64,000 bases of DNA from Candidatus Ruthturnera sp. Tsphm01 (GCA_030142985.1 CP125320.1:625639-689638), one strand, 5' to 3'. Numbered from the stretch's first letter, positions 20,815 to 30,951 are shown. Notes: generated by a model not told the origin, from the sequence alone. Numbers and translations are program-made.

Positions 20815-23088
20815 ATGAGCCAAGACATTAAAGTCATCAAGCGTAATGGACAACAAGAATCCATTGATATGGAAAAAATTCATCGTGTTATACACTGGGC
20901 TTCACAAGATTTAAAAGGTGTTAGTGTGAGCCAAGTTGAAATTAACGCACAGTTGGCATTTTTTGATGGCATTAAAACGGCAGACATTCATGAAACCATT
21001 ATTAAATCAGCAGCAGATTTAATCTCAGTAGAGGTGCCAGATTATCAATATTTAGCGGCACGTTTGGCTATTTTTCATTTGCGTAAAAAGGCATTTAAAT
21101 CTTTCACCCCGCCTCCACTTTTTGAACATATTAAAAAATTCACAAATTTGGGTATTTATGACAAAGACATTCTTAATAAATACTCAAAAGAAGAAATTGA
21201 AACCTTAGATGCTTATATTGACCATTGGCGTGATATGAAGTTTTCCTATGCTGCAGTTAAGCAATTAGAAGGTAAATATCTAGTCCAAAATCGTGTTACT
21301 GGCGAAATTTACGAATCTCCACAATTTCTTTATGTATTAGTGGGTATGTGTCTATTCCAAGAGTATGAAGCCAGCGTACGTATGGATATTGTGAAGCGCT
21401 TTTATGACGCAGTAAGTTTATTCAAAATCTCTCTTCCTACTCCTATTATGGCAGGTGTTAGAACGCCCACACGCCAGTTTTCATCTTGTGTATTAATTGA
21501 GACGGATGATGACTTAGACTCAATTAGCGCTGCTGCTGGTGCTATTGTAAAGTATGTTTCTCAACGTGCTGGCATTGGTATTAATGCTGGAAAAATTCGC
21601 GCCATTGGCAGTCCTATTCGTGGTGGAGAGGCAACACATACGGGTTGTATCCCTTTTTACAAACACTTTCATACTGCGGTTAAATCTTGCTCCCAAGGTG
21701 GCGTACGTGGTGGTGCAGCTACTTTGTTTTATCCTTTATGGCATCTAGAAGTTGAAAGTTTGTTAGTACTTAAAAACAACACAGGTACCGATGAAAATCG
21801 TATTCGCCATCTTGATTATGGCGTGCAATTTAACGGCCTAATGTATCAGCGCTTTCTAAAAGATGGTGACATTACTTTATTTTCACCACATGATGTGCCT
21901 GATTTATACGATGCTTTTTTTGCCGACCAAGAAGAATTTAAACGCTTGTACGAGCAATGCGAACAAGATAACTCGATTAGAAAACAAACCATTAAGGCTA
22001 GGGAGTTATTTTCTAAGTTTATGCAAGAGCGTGCCAATACAGGTCGTATTTATCTTCAAAATGTTGATCATTGCAATACCCACAGTGCCTTTGATGCCAA
22101 GCAAGCCCCTATCAAACAATCTAATCTTTGCATGGAAATTACTTTGCCAACCAAGCCTTTGTACTCAGTTCAGGACGAGCAAGGTGAAGTGGCGCTTTGT
22201 ACGCTATCAGCAATCAATCTTGGTGCATTAGACTCTTTAGATGAGATGGAAGTACTAACTGATATTATTGTACGCTCATTGGATTGTTTGCTTGATTATC
22301 AAGACTATCCAATTAAAGCAGCCGAACTGGCTAGCAAAAACCGCCGTACACTTGGCATTGGCGTCACTAACCTTGCTTATTATTTGGCCAAAAATGGCGT
22401 GAAATACTCTGATGGGTCAGGCAATCATCTCGTTCATAAAACTTTTGAGGCGTTGCAATATTATTCATTAAAGGCTTCAAATACATTGGCAAAAGAATTA
22501 GGCACTTGTCCATTGTTTTCTCAAACTCAATATTCACAAGGCATTATGCCCATTGATTCTTATAAAAAAGACATTGATGCGTTCTGTGATTGTGAATTAG
22601 AGCTTGATTGGGATACGCTACGCAAAGATATTAAATCAACAGGGCTTAGGAACTCAACTTTAACAGCGCTTATGCCCTGTGAAAGTTCATCACAAATCTC
22701 CAATTCAACCAATGGTATTGAACCGCCTAGAGGGTTTGTCTCTATCAAACAATCTAAAGATGGCATCTTAAAACAAATTGTGCCAGAGTATGAAAGATTA
22801 AAAAATCAATATGAATTGCTTTGGGATATTAAAGATAACAAAGGCTACCTACAACTTTGTGGGATTATGCAAAAATTTGTAGATCAGTCTATTTCTACCA
22901 ATACGCATTATGACCCTTCACAATTTGAAGGCAATAGAGTGCCGATGAAACTGCTTTTAATGGATTTGTTAAAGGTTTATAAATATGGCATTAAAACACT
23001 TTATTATCACACAACTCGTGATGGTGGTGATGATTGGCAAGAAAAAGAAGATGATAATGCATGTGCAGATGGTGTTTGTAAATTATAA
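20815..23088 (+). CDS. nrdA: ribonucleoside-diphosphate reductase, class Ia alpha subunit
   Basis: Large subunit reducing ribonucleoside diphosphates for DNA synthesis. An N-terminal ATP-cone (IKVIKRNGQQESIDMEKIHRVI) gives allosteric dATP control. Active-site residues are visible: the first redox Cys in RQFSSCVLIE, the NLCMEI Cys/Glu pair near residue 437 and the C-terminal CADGVC thiol shuttle. I chose the ATG at 20815, five bases after AGGAG, rather than the GTG at 20809. The 757-residue length matches E. coli NrdA (761). It heads an operon with a HAD gene, nrdB and a ferredoxin. Confidence 0.97.
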   Translation: MSQDIKVIKRNGQQESIDMEKIHRVIHWASQDLKGVSVSQVEINAQLAFFDGIKTADIHETIIKSAADLISVEVPDYQYLAARLAIFHLRKKAFKSFTPPPLFEHIKKFTNLGIYDKDILNKYSKEEIETLDAYIDHWRDMKFSYAAVKQLEGKYLVQNRVTGEIYESPQFLYVLVGMCLFQEYEASVRMDIVKRFYDAVSLFKISLPTPIMAGVRTPTRQFSSCVLIETDDDLDSISAAAGAIVKYVSQRAGIGINAGKIRAIGSPIRGGEATHTGCIPFYKHFHTAVKSCSQGGVRGGAATLFYPLWHLEVESLLVLKNNTGTDENRIRHLDYGVQFNGLMYQRFLKDGDITLFSPHDVPDLYDAFFADQEEFKRLYEQCEQDNSIRKQTIKARELFSKFMQERANTGRIYLQNVDHCNTHSAFDAKQAPIKQSNLCMEITLPTKPLYSVQDEQGEVALCTLSAINLGALDSLDEMEVLTDIIVRSLDCLLDYQDYPIKAAELASKNRRTLGIGVTNLAYYLAKNGVKYSDGSGNHLVHKTFEALQYYSLKASNTLAKELGTCPLFSQTQYSQGIMPIDSYKKDIDAFCDCELELDWDTLRKDIKSTGLRNSTLTALMPCESSSQISNSTNGIEPPRGFVSIKQSKDGILKQIVPEYERLKNQYELLWDIKDNKGYLQLCGIMQKFVDQSISTNTHYDPSQFEGNRVPMKLLLMDLLKVYKYGIKTLYYHTTRDGGDDWQEKEDDNACADGVCKL

Positions 23089-23097
23089 GGAATTGAC

Positions 23098-23958
23098 ATG
23101 TGCAAAAAACTAACTATTGCTATTGCTTATGACTTTGATGGTACGCTTGCCAAGGGCAACATTCAAGAAAACTCTTTTATTCCAGAGTTAGGTATGGATA
23201 AAGAAGAGTTTTGGAAAGAGGTTAAGAGTACAGCAGAAGATAATGAAATGGATGAAATTTTATCTTACATGTTTTTATTGATTAAAAAAGCCAAAGAAAA
23301 AAGCATGAAATGTAAAAGAAAAGATTTTGAAAAACATGGCTGCAGCGTTGAATATTTTAAAGGCGTTGAAGATTATTTTAAAATCATTAACACATACGCA
23401 GGCGATAAAAATATTAAATTAGAACATTACATAATTTCCTCAGGCACTAAAGAGATGATTGAAGGCACCTCTATTGCTATTGCTAAGGAATTTGAATATA
23501 TTTTTGCCTCGTCATTTAAATACGATAAATATGATGTTGTCGAATGGCCTGCATTGGCTATTAATTTCACTACTAAAATTCAATATTTGTTTCGCATCAA
23601 TAAAGGCATTAAAAATGCATGGGATAATACCGATATCAACGAATTCAAAGAATTATCAGAGCACCCTATTCTATTTGAGAATATGGTTTATATAGGCGAT
23701 GGTGCTACAGATATTCCAGCTATGAAAATGCTAAACTATCAAGGCGGCACTTCTATTGGTGTATACCCCCCTAACACCGAAGGCGCAAAAGAAAAAGCAC
23801 AGGAGTTATTAGAAAATGACAGAGCAAATTATATCGCCGAAGCAGATTATTCTGAAAATTCAGGAATAGTTGAAATCATAAAAGGGATTATTGACCAAAT
23901 CTCAACTAAAGCAAAAATTGAAAAATATGCAAAACAGGATAAAAAAAATGCCATATAG
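23098..23958 (+). CDS. HAD-family phosphatase inserted between nrdA and nrdB
   Basis: A 286-residue HAD-superfamily protein. Motif I is [12 protein letters not shown] (about residue 11), motif II is [11 protein letters not shown] (about 114) and motif IV is [12 protein letters not shown] (about 200). The large helical insert between motifs I and II indicates a cap domain. It starts 9 bp after nrdA and overlaps nrdB by 11 bp, so it is translated with the reductase. A role in nucleotide dephosphorylation or repair of side products would fit but is only inferred from context. The substrate is unknown. Confidence 0.85.
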   Translation: MCKKLTIAIAYDFDGTLAKGNIQENSFIPELGMDKEEFWKEVKSTAEDNEMDEILSYMFLLIKKAKEKSMKCKRKDFEKHGCSVEYFKGVEDYFKIINTYAGDKNIKLEHYIISSGTKEMIEGTSIAIAKEFEYIFASSFKYDKYDVVEWPALAINFTTKIQYLFRINKGIKNAWDNTDINEFKELSEHPILFENMVYIGDGATDIPAMKMLNYQGGTSIGVYPPNTEGAKEKAQELLENDRANYIAEADYSENSGIVEIIKGIIDQISTKAKIEKYAKQDKKNAI

Positions 23959-25084
23959 TATTTTTAACAAAAAAATTAGTGATACGCTAACTCAACCTAT
24001 GTTTTTTGGCGACAGTGTGAATGTTGCGCGTTTTGATAAGCAAAAATTTGAGATATTTGAAAAACTCACCGAAAAACAACTTTCATTCTTTTGGCGTCCA
24101 GAAGAGATTGACGTTTCCAAAGATAAAATAGATTTTGCTAAATTACTACCTAATGAAAGGCATATTTTTATCTCCAATCTACAATATCAAATTTTGCTAG
24201 ATTCAGTACAAGGACGCGCCCCTAATATTGCTTTCTTGCCGATTGTGTCATTGCCAGAGGTAGAAAATTGGATTGAAACTTGGTCATTTTCTGAAACCAT
24301 TCATTCGCGTTCTTATACGCATATTATTCGCGCTATTATTAATGAGCCAGGTGTGATATTTGACGATATTATGAAAACGGATGAAATTATTCAACGTGCT
24401 GAGAGTGTCTCTAAACACTATGATAAACTTATTAAGCACACTCAAGCATATTTGCTACATGGCGCGGGCAAGCTTAAAATTCAAGAAAAAGAGATATTAA
24501 TTGACTTATACTGTTTGAAAAGACAGCTCTATCTTACGATTATGTCGGTCAATATTCTTGAGGCGGTGCGATTCTACGTTAGTTTTGCTTGTTCATTTGC
24601 ATTTGCTGAACGCAAGGTTATGGAGGGCAATGCTAAGATTATTAAAATGATTGCTCGTGATGAAGCGCTTCATTTAACAGGCACTCAATACATGCTTAAC
24701 TTGATGAGCAGCGGTAAAGACGACCCTGATATGCAAAAGATTGCCAAAGAGTGTGAGAGCGAGGTAATTAGCATGTTCAAAGAAGCTTGTGAGCAAGAAA
24801 AAGAGTGGGCAGAATACTTATTCCAAGATGGTTCCATGATTGGATTAAATGCACAGATTTTAAAACAATATTTAGAATACATCACCAACGTGCGTATGAA
24901 GGCTTTAAACCTAAGCCCTATATTTGATGAATGCACCAACCCACTACCTTGGATTAACCACTGGTTAGATTCTGATAATGTACAAGTTGCACCACAAGAA
25001 ACTGAAATTACCTCTTATTTGGTCAGCGCTATTGATAATACTTTAGATGAGAAAGACTCTGATTTTAATGGCTTTGAATTATAG
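23948..25084 (+). CDS. nrdB: ribonucleoside-diphosphate reductase, class Ia beta subunit
   Basis: Small subunit carrying the diiron centre and tyrosyl radical. Iron ligands and the radical Tyr are seen in [10 protein letters not shown] and in [16 protein letters not shown], where E, H and Y have the spacing of E. coli E115, H118 and Y122. Further ligands lie in [12 protein letters not shown] chose the ATG at 23948 (378 residues; E. coli has 376), where homology begins. It overlaps the HAD gene by 11 bp. It retains the radical Tyr, so it is a standard class Ia enzyme needing oxygen. Confidence 0.97.
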   Translation: MPYSIFNKKISDTLTQPMFFGDSVNVARFDKQKFEIFEKLTEKQLSFFWRPEEIDVSKDKIDFAKLLPNERHIFISNLQYQILLDSVQGRAPNIAFLPIVSLPEVENWIETWSFSETIHSRSYTHIIRAIINEPGVIFDDIMKTDEIIQRAESVSKHYDKLIKHTQAYLLHGAGKLKIQEKEILIDLYCLKRQLYLTIMSVNILEAVRFYVSFACSFAFAERKVMEGNAKIIKMIARDEALHLTGTQYMLNLMSSGKDDPDMQKIAKECESEVISMFKEACEQEKEWAEYLFQDGSMIGLNAQILKQYLEYITNVRMKALNLSPIFDECTNPLPWINHWLDSDNVQVAPQETEITSYLVSAIDNTLDEKDSDFNGFEL

Positions 25085-25092
25085 CCAGCTAA

Positions 25093-25356
25093 ATGTTTAG
25101 GATAGAGGTTGATGACATTAATGGCAGAACTGAGTCATTATATGTCTATGGAGACCGTTCCATTCTTACCGAACTTGAACAACACAATGTGCTTATTAAT
25201 CACTCTTGTCGTCAAGGACATTGTGGTAGTTGCATATTACAACTCTTATCTGGTGACGTTATTCATCAGGATACTTTAGTACCCTTGTCACAGGGGGAAA
25301 TTTTAGCTTGTAGAGCTATGCCCGTTACGGATATTAAAATCAGCTCAAGAGATTAA
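25093..25356 (+). CDS. yfaE: YfaE-like [2Fe-2S] ferredoxin
   Basis: An 87-residue plant-type ferredoxin with the cluster cysteines in NHSCRQGHCGSCILQL and a fourth in ILACRAMP. In E. coli YfaE maintains and repairs the NrdB diiron-tyrosyl cofactor. The same place directly behind nrdB (9 bp gap) supports that role here. Its 3' end overlaps the end of the convergent mnmH gene by 12 bp. Confidence 0.92.
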   Translation: MFRIEVDDINGRTESLYVYGDRSILTELEQHNVLINHSCRQGHCGSCILQLLSGDVIHQDTLVPLSQGEILACRAMPVTDIKISSRD

Positions 25357-26442
25357 GCGAGTGTTTAAATATTCCAAGACTTCGCTAGCATTACCTTTAA
25401 ATACAATTCTTTTGTGCTTTTTCTTAATTTGGTAGTTATACATTGGATCATAATAATCGATAAGTAAGCTTTTAATAACAGGATAAAAACCATCAAATTG
25501 ACCCTTTGTTTGATACTGACTAAGTGCACTGATAATCATCTTATGCATAATCTTATAACGCTCTAAACCTAGTCTTTTTTGAATTTTGTACAAACTATCC
25601 AGCCAATAATGAGAAAAGTTATCAAAACCATTAAGCGCATCCTGATGCATAAAATCTTGATGCATATTAATCACATAAGCATCCATACTGACAATGATGC
25701 GCTCTTGTGCACTGGCTTTGAGTAAAACCAAATCAGCCTGAGCGGTTTTATCTTTAATGCAAGTTGGTATATGCACTGTACCGACATTTGAGCCTTCATC
25801 TTCAAAAATTAAATGAGTGTAATGTTGTTTTTTAATCAACTCAATCGCCAGCTCATTTTCAAAATTAATTTGGGTTGGTTGGTTTGTTGTAGTACTACCA
25901 AAAGCTGATCCTCGATGATTAGCCAAACTCTCTAAATCAATTTTCGCCTTAATTTTATCTAATAATAGCGTTTTACCACAACCTGTTTGCCCGCCAATAA
26001 CTATGGGCGTTGTTGTATTCATAATACGACTACTTTCATCAATTAAAAATCGACGTAATGCTTTAAAACCTCCTTTAATGCGCGGATATTCAACGCCAGA
26101 AGTCTCAAAAATCCATCTTTGCGTAATTTGTGAGCGCAAACCACCACGAAAACAATAAAGCGCGCCATTCGGGTTGTTTTTAATGAATTCAAGCCATGTT
26201 TTTATTTTGCTGTTTTTAATCTTACCTTGTATTAACTCATTCCCGAGCTTGACAGCCTCTTTTTGGCCTTTATTTTTATAACAAGCGCCTATCAACTTTC
26301 GCTGTTCATTGCTCATCAAAGGCAAGTTGTACGTGTATGGGAATGCGCCTTGTATAAATTCAACCGGCGCGCGCGTATCTATTAACGGCGTGTCATTAAT
26401 AAAAAGTTGGTTAAAGTCTTCTATTTGAGCAAGGCTGCTCAT
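25345..26442 (-). CDS. mnmH: tRNA 2-selenouridine synthase
   Basis: Replaces sulphur by selenium in 5-methylaminomethyl-2-thiouridine at the tRNA wobble position, using selenophosphate. The N-terminal rhodanese domain has its Cys in [13 protein letters not shown] near residue 96. The C-terminal P-loop domain has GGQTGCGKT near residue 150. The 365-residue length equals the family norm. It overlaps selD, which makes its substrate, by 4 bp, a standard pairing. This is also called selU or ybbB. Confidence 0.94.
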   Translation of the reverse strand: MSSLAQIEDFNQLFINDTPLIDTRAPVEFIQGAFPYTYNLPLMSNEQRKLIGACYKNKGQKEAVKLGNELIQGKIKNSKIKTWLEFIKNNPNGALYCFRGGLRSQITQRWIFETSGVEYPRIKGGFKALRRFLIDESSRIMNTTTPIVIGGQTGCGKTLLLDKIKAKIDLESLANHRGSAFGSTTTNQPTQINFENELAIELIKKQHYTHLIFEDEGSNVGTVHIPTCIKDKTAQADLVLLKASAQERIIVSMDAYVINMHQDFMHQDALNGFDNFSHYWLDSLYKIQKRLGLERYKIMHKMIISALSQYQTKGQFDGFYPVIKSLLIDYYDPMYNYQIKKKHKRIVFKGNASEVLEYLNTRLIS

Positions 26443-27494
26443 GTAATTTGAATAATGGGCTGGCTAGGGTCTGATTTGACAATTTCGCCAATTGCTTCCA
26501 GTTTAAGATTAGCACAGCGTATAACTTTGTCAAATTGTGCTTGTGCACTACTAGAAACCATAACCAGTAAGCCGCCACTGGTTTGTGGATCACAAATAAT
26601 TGATTGCATCTCGTCATTCATTTGGCTTAAATGATGCCCATAACTTTCAAAATTACGTTGTGCTCCACCTGGGGAGCAACCCTTAATTAGATAGTTTTTA
26701 ATATTAGGTAAAATGGGCACTTTGCTATAATTAATTTTTGCTGATACATTAGAACCCATACATACTTCAGATAAATGGCCGCCAAAACCAAAACCAGTTA
26801 CATCAGTCATTGCATTTACGCCATCAATTTTTGCAAAATCAATGCCAATTTCATTTAACTGGCACATAATTTTAATTGCTTGTATTTCATCTTCTGGTGT
26901 GATTTTTTTCTGTTTTTGCGCTGTAGTTAAAATACCAACACCCAAAGGCTTGGTTAAATAAATTTTATCACCTATCCTAGCAGTTGAATTTTCTTTTAAA
27001 TGCTTAGTCTTCACTCGTCCTGTTACGCACAAACCAAAAATAGGCTCAGGAGAATCAATACTATGCCCACCTGCTAGAGTCATGCCAGCAGCATGGCATA
27101 CGTTTCTACCACCGTCAATAACTTGTCGTCCTACCTCTACAGGGAGTTTGTCTAGTGGCCAACCAAAGATGGCGATTGCCATAATCGGCGTACCGCCCAT
27201 TGCATAAATATCACTAATAGCATTAGTAGCGGCGATGCGTCCGAAGGTAAAAGCATCATCTACAATTGGCATAAAAAAATCTGTTGTACTAATGATTGCT
27301 TCACCATTGCCAAGATCATACACAGCAGCATCATCGTTTGTATAGTTGCCCACCAAGAGATTGGCATCTTTATACTCGCCAAATGACGACGTTAAAATAG
27401 CCTCTAATATTTTTGGCGAAATTTTACAACCACAACCTTGTCCATGGCTATATTCAGTAAGTTTAATTGTTTGATTGTGTAAGTTCACATCCAA
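26439..27494 (-). CDS. selD: selenide, water dikinase (selenophosphate synthetase)
   Basis: Makes selenophosphate from selenide and ATP. The catalytic segment is [11 protein letters not shown], with Cys rather than selenocysteine at the active position. [11 protein letters not shown] and [11 protein letters not shown] follow. The TTG at 27494 has AAGGG six bases upstream and gives 351 residues; a GTG at 27488 is possible. A repeat element with IS5-type ends lies only 14 bp upstream and may supply or disturb its promoter. No selenocysteine-insertion genes (selA, selB, selC) are in the window. Confidence 0.94.
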   Translation of the reverse strand: MDVNLHNQTIKLTEYSHGQGCGCKISPKILEAILTSSFGEYKDANLLVGNYTNDDAAVYDLGNGEAIISTTDFFMPIVDDAFTFGRIAATNAISDIYAMGGTPIMAIAIFGWPLDKLPVEVGRQVIDGGRNVCHAAGMTLAGGHSIDSPEPIFGLCVTGRVKTKHLKENSTARIGDKIYLTKPLGVGILTTAQKQKKITPEDEIQAIKIMCQLNEIGIDFAKIDGVNAMTDVTGFGFGGHLSEVCMGSNVSAKINYSKVPILPNIKNYLIKGCSPGGAQRNFESYGHHLSQMNDEMQSIICDPQTSGGLLVMVSSSAQAQFDKVIRCANLKLEAIGEIVKSDPSQPIIQIT

Positions 27495-27507
27495 AACATA
27501 CCCTTAT

Positions 27508-27670
27508 TGAGGTCTTTGTATAAACAGGGATGATTAGAAAAATAACAGATTTTACCAACTTGTAAATTTTCTAATTCCACTCCTAGCAGGGCTAATGGTG
27601 TTTTTAGAAAGTTCCCAAGTTGGTGAAAGATGGTGTTTTGATGATTATTCATATTTATACAAAGGTCTCA
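27508..27670 (+). repeat. 163 bp MITE-like element enclosing a hairpin repeat (copy A)
   Basis: The element is bounded by TGAGGTCTTTGTATAAA and its inverted partner TTTATACAAAGGTCTCA, which match the ends of the IS5 elements here. Inside, from about 27525, is a ~113 bp sequence that folds almost end to end. ACCAACTTG pairs with CAAGTTGGT, TTTTCTAA with TTAGAAAG, and CCT-AGC-AGG forms the tip. The same core occurs near 59.5 kb and, more divergent, near 30.9 kb. No protein is encoded. From 27671 to 27830 I see only AT-rich sequence. Confidence 0.7.
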
Positions 27671-27830
27671 TTAAGTAAAAATTAAGACATAATTCTAGAA
27701 AAATCAATTAAACAATGCCAATATTGGCATAATGTACTTATTCTAACAGAAAAAACTTTATTTTAATTTGAATTATACAGCAACCCTAACACTTATCAAA
27801 TAAGGAATATTAATCCTAAGTAATTAGCAT

Positions 27831-28484
27831 TTAACTAATCAGTTCGTATTCTTTTTCTAATTCTTTATACAATTGTTCTGGTGTTAAATCGGGACGCTCC
27901 TCCATGATACGAAAAGCAATAACATTATCCTCCACTACGCCCCAATTCTTAATATAAGTACCCTTTTTATAGCCATGTTCTTGTCTAAAGGTGTTGAGTT
28001 GGTTTTTAATAAGATAGCGTTTGTAAAGCTCTGGCACATCCATACTCATCGTTGCTAGCGCTTTAAAAAAAAGCCCTGTAATTTCATATAAAGCATTTTG
28101 AGATTTGTCTACATTAGCACCACTTGCTGTAGCCACTAGTTTTTCTAAAATCTCTATCACTAGTTCTGGATTTGCCACTCTTTCTGGTTTTGTATTTTCA
28201 TAATTCTGAGCAAATTGAGTGTCGCCAAAATGAATGGCTTCACTCATAATAAAGTGCCAAATATCCACCAACTCAACTTTGGCATTATCCAAATCATGCG
28301 CCCCCTCAATATCTTTCCAGTGTTTCCAGTTAAACGAGTCAATCGCCTCAGCAGCCTCCATATAAATACAACGTAGCCAAGAAATATAACGCCCATCTTT
28401 GGTTATACCACTACTCCACTCAGGACCATTGGTATTGTCATTTAATTGTTTTTGCAATTCAAACATTTTCTTAATTTGATTCAT
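27831..28484 (-). CDS. dimeric (type 2) dUTP diphosphatase
   Basis: All-alpha NTP pyrophosphatase of the dimeric dUTPase type, which hydrolyses dUTP to dUMP and keeps uracil out of DNA. Metal-binding helices are visible: LRCIYMEAAEAIDSFNWKHW (about 36-55) and AKVELVDIWHFIMS (about 67-80). The 217-residue length fits that family rather than the trimeric Dut. It is an isolated gene on the minus strand, divergent from pxpA. Its presence near nrdAB suits nucleotide-pool upkeep. Confidence 0.85.
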   Translation of the reverse strand: MNQIKKMFELQKQLNDNTNGPEWSSGITKDGRYISWLRCIYMEAAEAIDSFNWKHWKDIEGAHDLDNAKVELVDIWHFIMSEAIHFGDTQFAQNYENTKPERVANPELVIEILEKLVATASGANVDKSQNALYEITGLFFKALATMSMDVPELYKRYLIKNQLNTFRQEHGYKKGTYIKNWGVVEDNVIAFRIMEERPDLTPEQLYKELEKEYELIS

Positions 28485-28526
28485 TAATAAACCCTTATAA
28501 TAATACGAAAAATATCAAGAATTATA

Positions 28527-29225
28527 ATGCAACACCTGACAGGGAAAAGATTAATTAACTGTGATTTAGGCGAGTGTTTAACACCCAATTCCGATGCGCA
28601 TATTATACCGCTCATTGATATGGCAAATATTGCCTGTGGCGGACATGCAGGTGATGATAAAAGCATGGTTCAAACCATTCAACTTGCTGTGCAAAACAAC
28701 GTCATAATTGGCGCACATCCCAGTTATCCTGATAAGGAAAATTTTGGTCGTTTGAGTTATGATTTAAATAAAAATGAACTGTTTGATTTGATATATGGTC
28801 AAGTTCTACACTTTCAAGAATTATGCACTGAGAATGGTGCACAACTCAACTATATCAAACCACATGGCACACTATACCATGATACAACACACAAACAATC
28901 TGTGCTAAATACTATGTGCGCCATTATTAAGGAGATTAATCAGGATTTAAGCCTTGTTATACAAGCAGGTAACGAGGTGCATTTTAAGCATATTGAAACA
29001 AACACAAAAATTCAATTATTACACGAGGTGTTTGCTGATCGTGGTTATCACAACACACATATTATTCCTAGAGGTAAAAAAAGAGCTGTTTTGGATAATG
29101 CACACACTATTATCAGGCAATATCAATATTTTTTAAACAAAAAATCCTTTAAAATAGACACAATTTGTTTTCACAGTGACAATGCAGCTTCCATAGAAGC
29201 TTTGAATATACTGCAAAATGCATAA
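28527..29225 (+). CDS. pxpA: 5-oxoprolinase subunit A (LamB/YcsF family)
   Basis: Subunit of the ATP-dependent PxpABC enzyme that opens 5-oxoproline, a spontaneous damage product of glutamine and glutamyl compounds, to glutamate. The 232-residue protein begins LINCDLGECLTPN, then IANIACGGHAGD, and has YIKPHGTLYHD, all diagnostic. It is somewhat shorter than E. coli PxpA (244). It overlaps pxpB by 8 bp. Confidence 0.94.
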   Translation: MQHLTGKRLINCDLGECLTPNSDAHIIPLIDMANIACGGHAGDDKSMVQTIQLAVQNNVIIGAHPSYPDKENFGRLSYDLNKNELFDLIYGQVLHFQELCTENGAQLNYIKPHGTLYHDTTHKQSVLNTMCAIIKEINQDLSLVIQAGNEVHFKHIETNTKIQLLHEVFADRGYHNTHIIPRGKKRAVLDNAHTIIRQYQYFLNKKSFKIDTICFHSDNAASIEALNILQNA

Positions 29226-29901
29226 AATTGTCCTGGCAGGTGAGCACTCCTTGTTGATTTATTTTAGTAAAAAAATTGACCCTAACTTGCCTAAAAAAAT
29301 TTCAAACTTTGCTGAGCAGTTAATCGCTAAATTTCCTAGCCTTGTCATTGATTTAACCCCTTCCCACACTTCCTTATTAGTCAGTTATAATTTAAATCTA
29401 ACCACGTATCAACAATTTTTAAAGCAAGTAGAGCAATGCCTAAATACCTTTGAATACAAGTCTAATCACGCAGCCTCTATCTTGCTATCCATTCCTGTGT
29501 ATTATGGTTTTGAAACTGGGTTTGATCTTGAAAGGTTGTTGGCTGAAAAGCAACTTGATTTGAATACTTTTATTGACATTCATTCTTCAGTTAAATATTT
29601 AGTTTATGCCATTGGTTTTAGCCCAGTGTTTGCTTTTTTAGGTGAAGTGGATAGTCGCATTCGCGCGCCAAGGTTAGTTACACCAAGAATTAAAATTCCT
29701 GCAGGTAGTATTGGTATTGCGCAGAGTCAAACCGCTATCTACCCCATCGACTCCTCTGGCGGATGGAATATTATTGGTCGTACGCCGATTGATTTATCTT
29801 TAAACAATCCTAGTAATATCGATAAATTTAAAATAGGTGATCTGGTTAAGTTCTACCCAATCAGCAAGAATGAGTATGTTAAGCGCGGTGGTAAGTTATG
29901 A
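29218..29901 (+). CDS. pxpB: 5-oxoprolinase subunit B (KipI family)
   Basis: 227-residue partner of PxpC. The diagnostic C-terminal half reads FSPVFAFLGEVD, then RLVTPRIKIPAGSIGIAQ and SSGGWNIIGRTP. In Bacillus the homologue KipI inhibits a sporulation kinase, but linkage to pxpA and pxpC shows the oxoprolinase role. It overlaps both neighbours (8 and 4 bp). Confidence 0.94.
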   Translation: MHKIVLAGEHSLLIYFSKKIDPNLPKKISNFAEQLIAKFPSLVIDLTPSHTSLLVSYNLNLTTYQQFLKQVEQCLNTFEYKSNHAASILLSIPVYYGFETGFDLERLLAEKQLDLNTFIDIHSSVKYLVYAIGFSPVFAFLGEVDSRIRAPRLVTPRIKIPAGSIGIAQSQTAIYPIDSSGGWNIIGRTPIDLSLNNPSNIDKFKIGDLVKFYPISKNEYVKRGGKL

Positions 29902-30806
29902 GTTTTAAAGTAATCAAATCAGGGTTTTTAGCAACCATACAAGATTATGGTCGTTTTAACCACGCTAAACACGGCATGAGTCGTTGTGGCGTAATGGATG
30001 AACATGCTTACAGTTGGGCAAATTATCTATTAAATAATGTATTTGATGATGCGGTGCTAGAAATTAGCTTTGGCGCAGTTGAACTTGAAGCGCAGCTTGA
30101 TGTGTTAATTGTTGTTACTGGTGCAGATTTAGATTTTAAAATTAACCACAAGCCAGCAACAATGTGGCGCAGTGTACAAGTACATAAAGGCGATACACTT
30201 AGTTGGGCTATCCCGAAGAGCGGCATACGTGCTTATTTAGCCGTTAAAAATGGATTTGATACCAAGACACTGTTTGGCTCAAAATCGGTTAATTTACGTG
30301 AACATATTGGCGCAAAAATAAGCCAAGGTGAACTATTGAATTGTGTTGAATCTTTTGACACAAACGAACGTTTGATGCCTATTCAATACATTCCAAATTA
30401 CAATAAAGACATTACTTTACGCTTATTACCCAGTTATCAATTTAATGAATTTAGTATGAGCCAACGCGATTTATTTTTTAATCAAACTTATCAAATTACC
30501 AATGCCAGCGACAGAACAGGCTGTCGTTTACAAGGCATGCCTATAATATTAAAACACACTAAAATGATTTCTGAAGGTCTGAGTTACGGCAGTGTGGAGA
30601 TTACCACAGATGGGTTGCCAATTATTTTATTAAAAGATGCGCCAACCATTGGTGGCTATCCAAAAATTGGCACTGTATTTTCACTAGACTTAGCCAAACT
30701 TGCACAAAAACAACCCAATACCCAACTTAGATTTGAACTAATCAATATTAATGAAGCGCAAGAAAAAAGAACTGTGTTTAATCAATTCTTTGAGATTTTT
30801 GCATAA
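29898..30806 (+). CDS. pxpC: 5-oxoprolinase subunit C (KipA family)
   Basis: 302-residue biotin-carboxylase-like subunit completing PxpABC. Family features include LATIQDYGRFNHAKHGMSRCG at the N-terminus, SDRTGCRLQG and the C-terminal SYGSVEITTDGLPIILLKDAPT. The start overlaps the pxpB stop by 4 bp. The operon ends before a hairpin repeat (30831-30948) that may work as its 3' end. Confidence 0.94.
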   Translation: MSFKVIKSGFLATIQDYGRFNHAKHGMSRCGVMDEHAYSWANYLLNNVFDDAVLEISFGAVELEAQLDVLIVVTGADLDFKINHKPATMWRSVQVHKGDTLSWAIPKSGIRAYLAVKNGFDTKTLFGSKSVNLREHIGAKISQGELLNCVESFDTNERLMPIQYIPNYNKDITLRLLPSYQFNEFSMSQRDLFFNQTYQITNASDRTGCRLQGMPIILKHTKMISEGLSYGSVEITTDGLPIILLKDAPTIGGYPKIGTVFSLDLAKLAQKQPNTQLRFELININEAQEKRTVFNQFFEIFA

Positions 30807-30830
30807 TTATGAATAGAATGACATATTTTA

Positions 30831-30948
30831 TTAAATTGGGGATTTTTTTAAATCCACTCCTAGCAGGGTTGAAGGTATTCTTTACCCTCCAAAAGGACTG
30901 CTTGGCATCGCTGGAAAAGTTTCCAATTTGATGAAAAATGGTATTTTT
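30831..30948 (+). repeat. hairpin repeat, divergent copy C
   Basis: Between the convergent ends of pxpC and rnt lies a relative of the repeats at 27.5 and 59.5 kb. It shares the exact 16-mer TCCACTCCTAGCAGGG and the tail AAAGTTTCCAA-TTTGATGAAAAATGG. The closing stem has changed on both sides (AAATTGG with CCAATTT) and so stays paired. An extra inner segment is present. It encodes nothing and could serve as a 3'-end structure. Confidence 0.55.
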
Positions 30949-30951
30949 AAC

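Noticed and set aside
30831..30948. CRISPR-like spaced repeats among the hairpin copies
   Set aside because: The copies are tens of kilobases apart, singly placed and palindromic; no array of short direct repeats with spacers was seen anywhere in the window.
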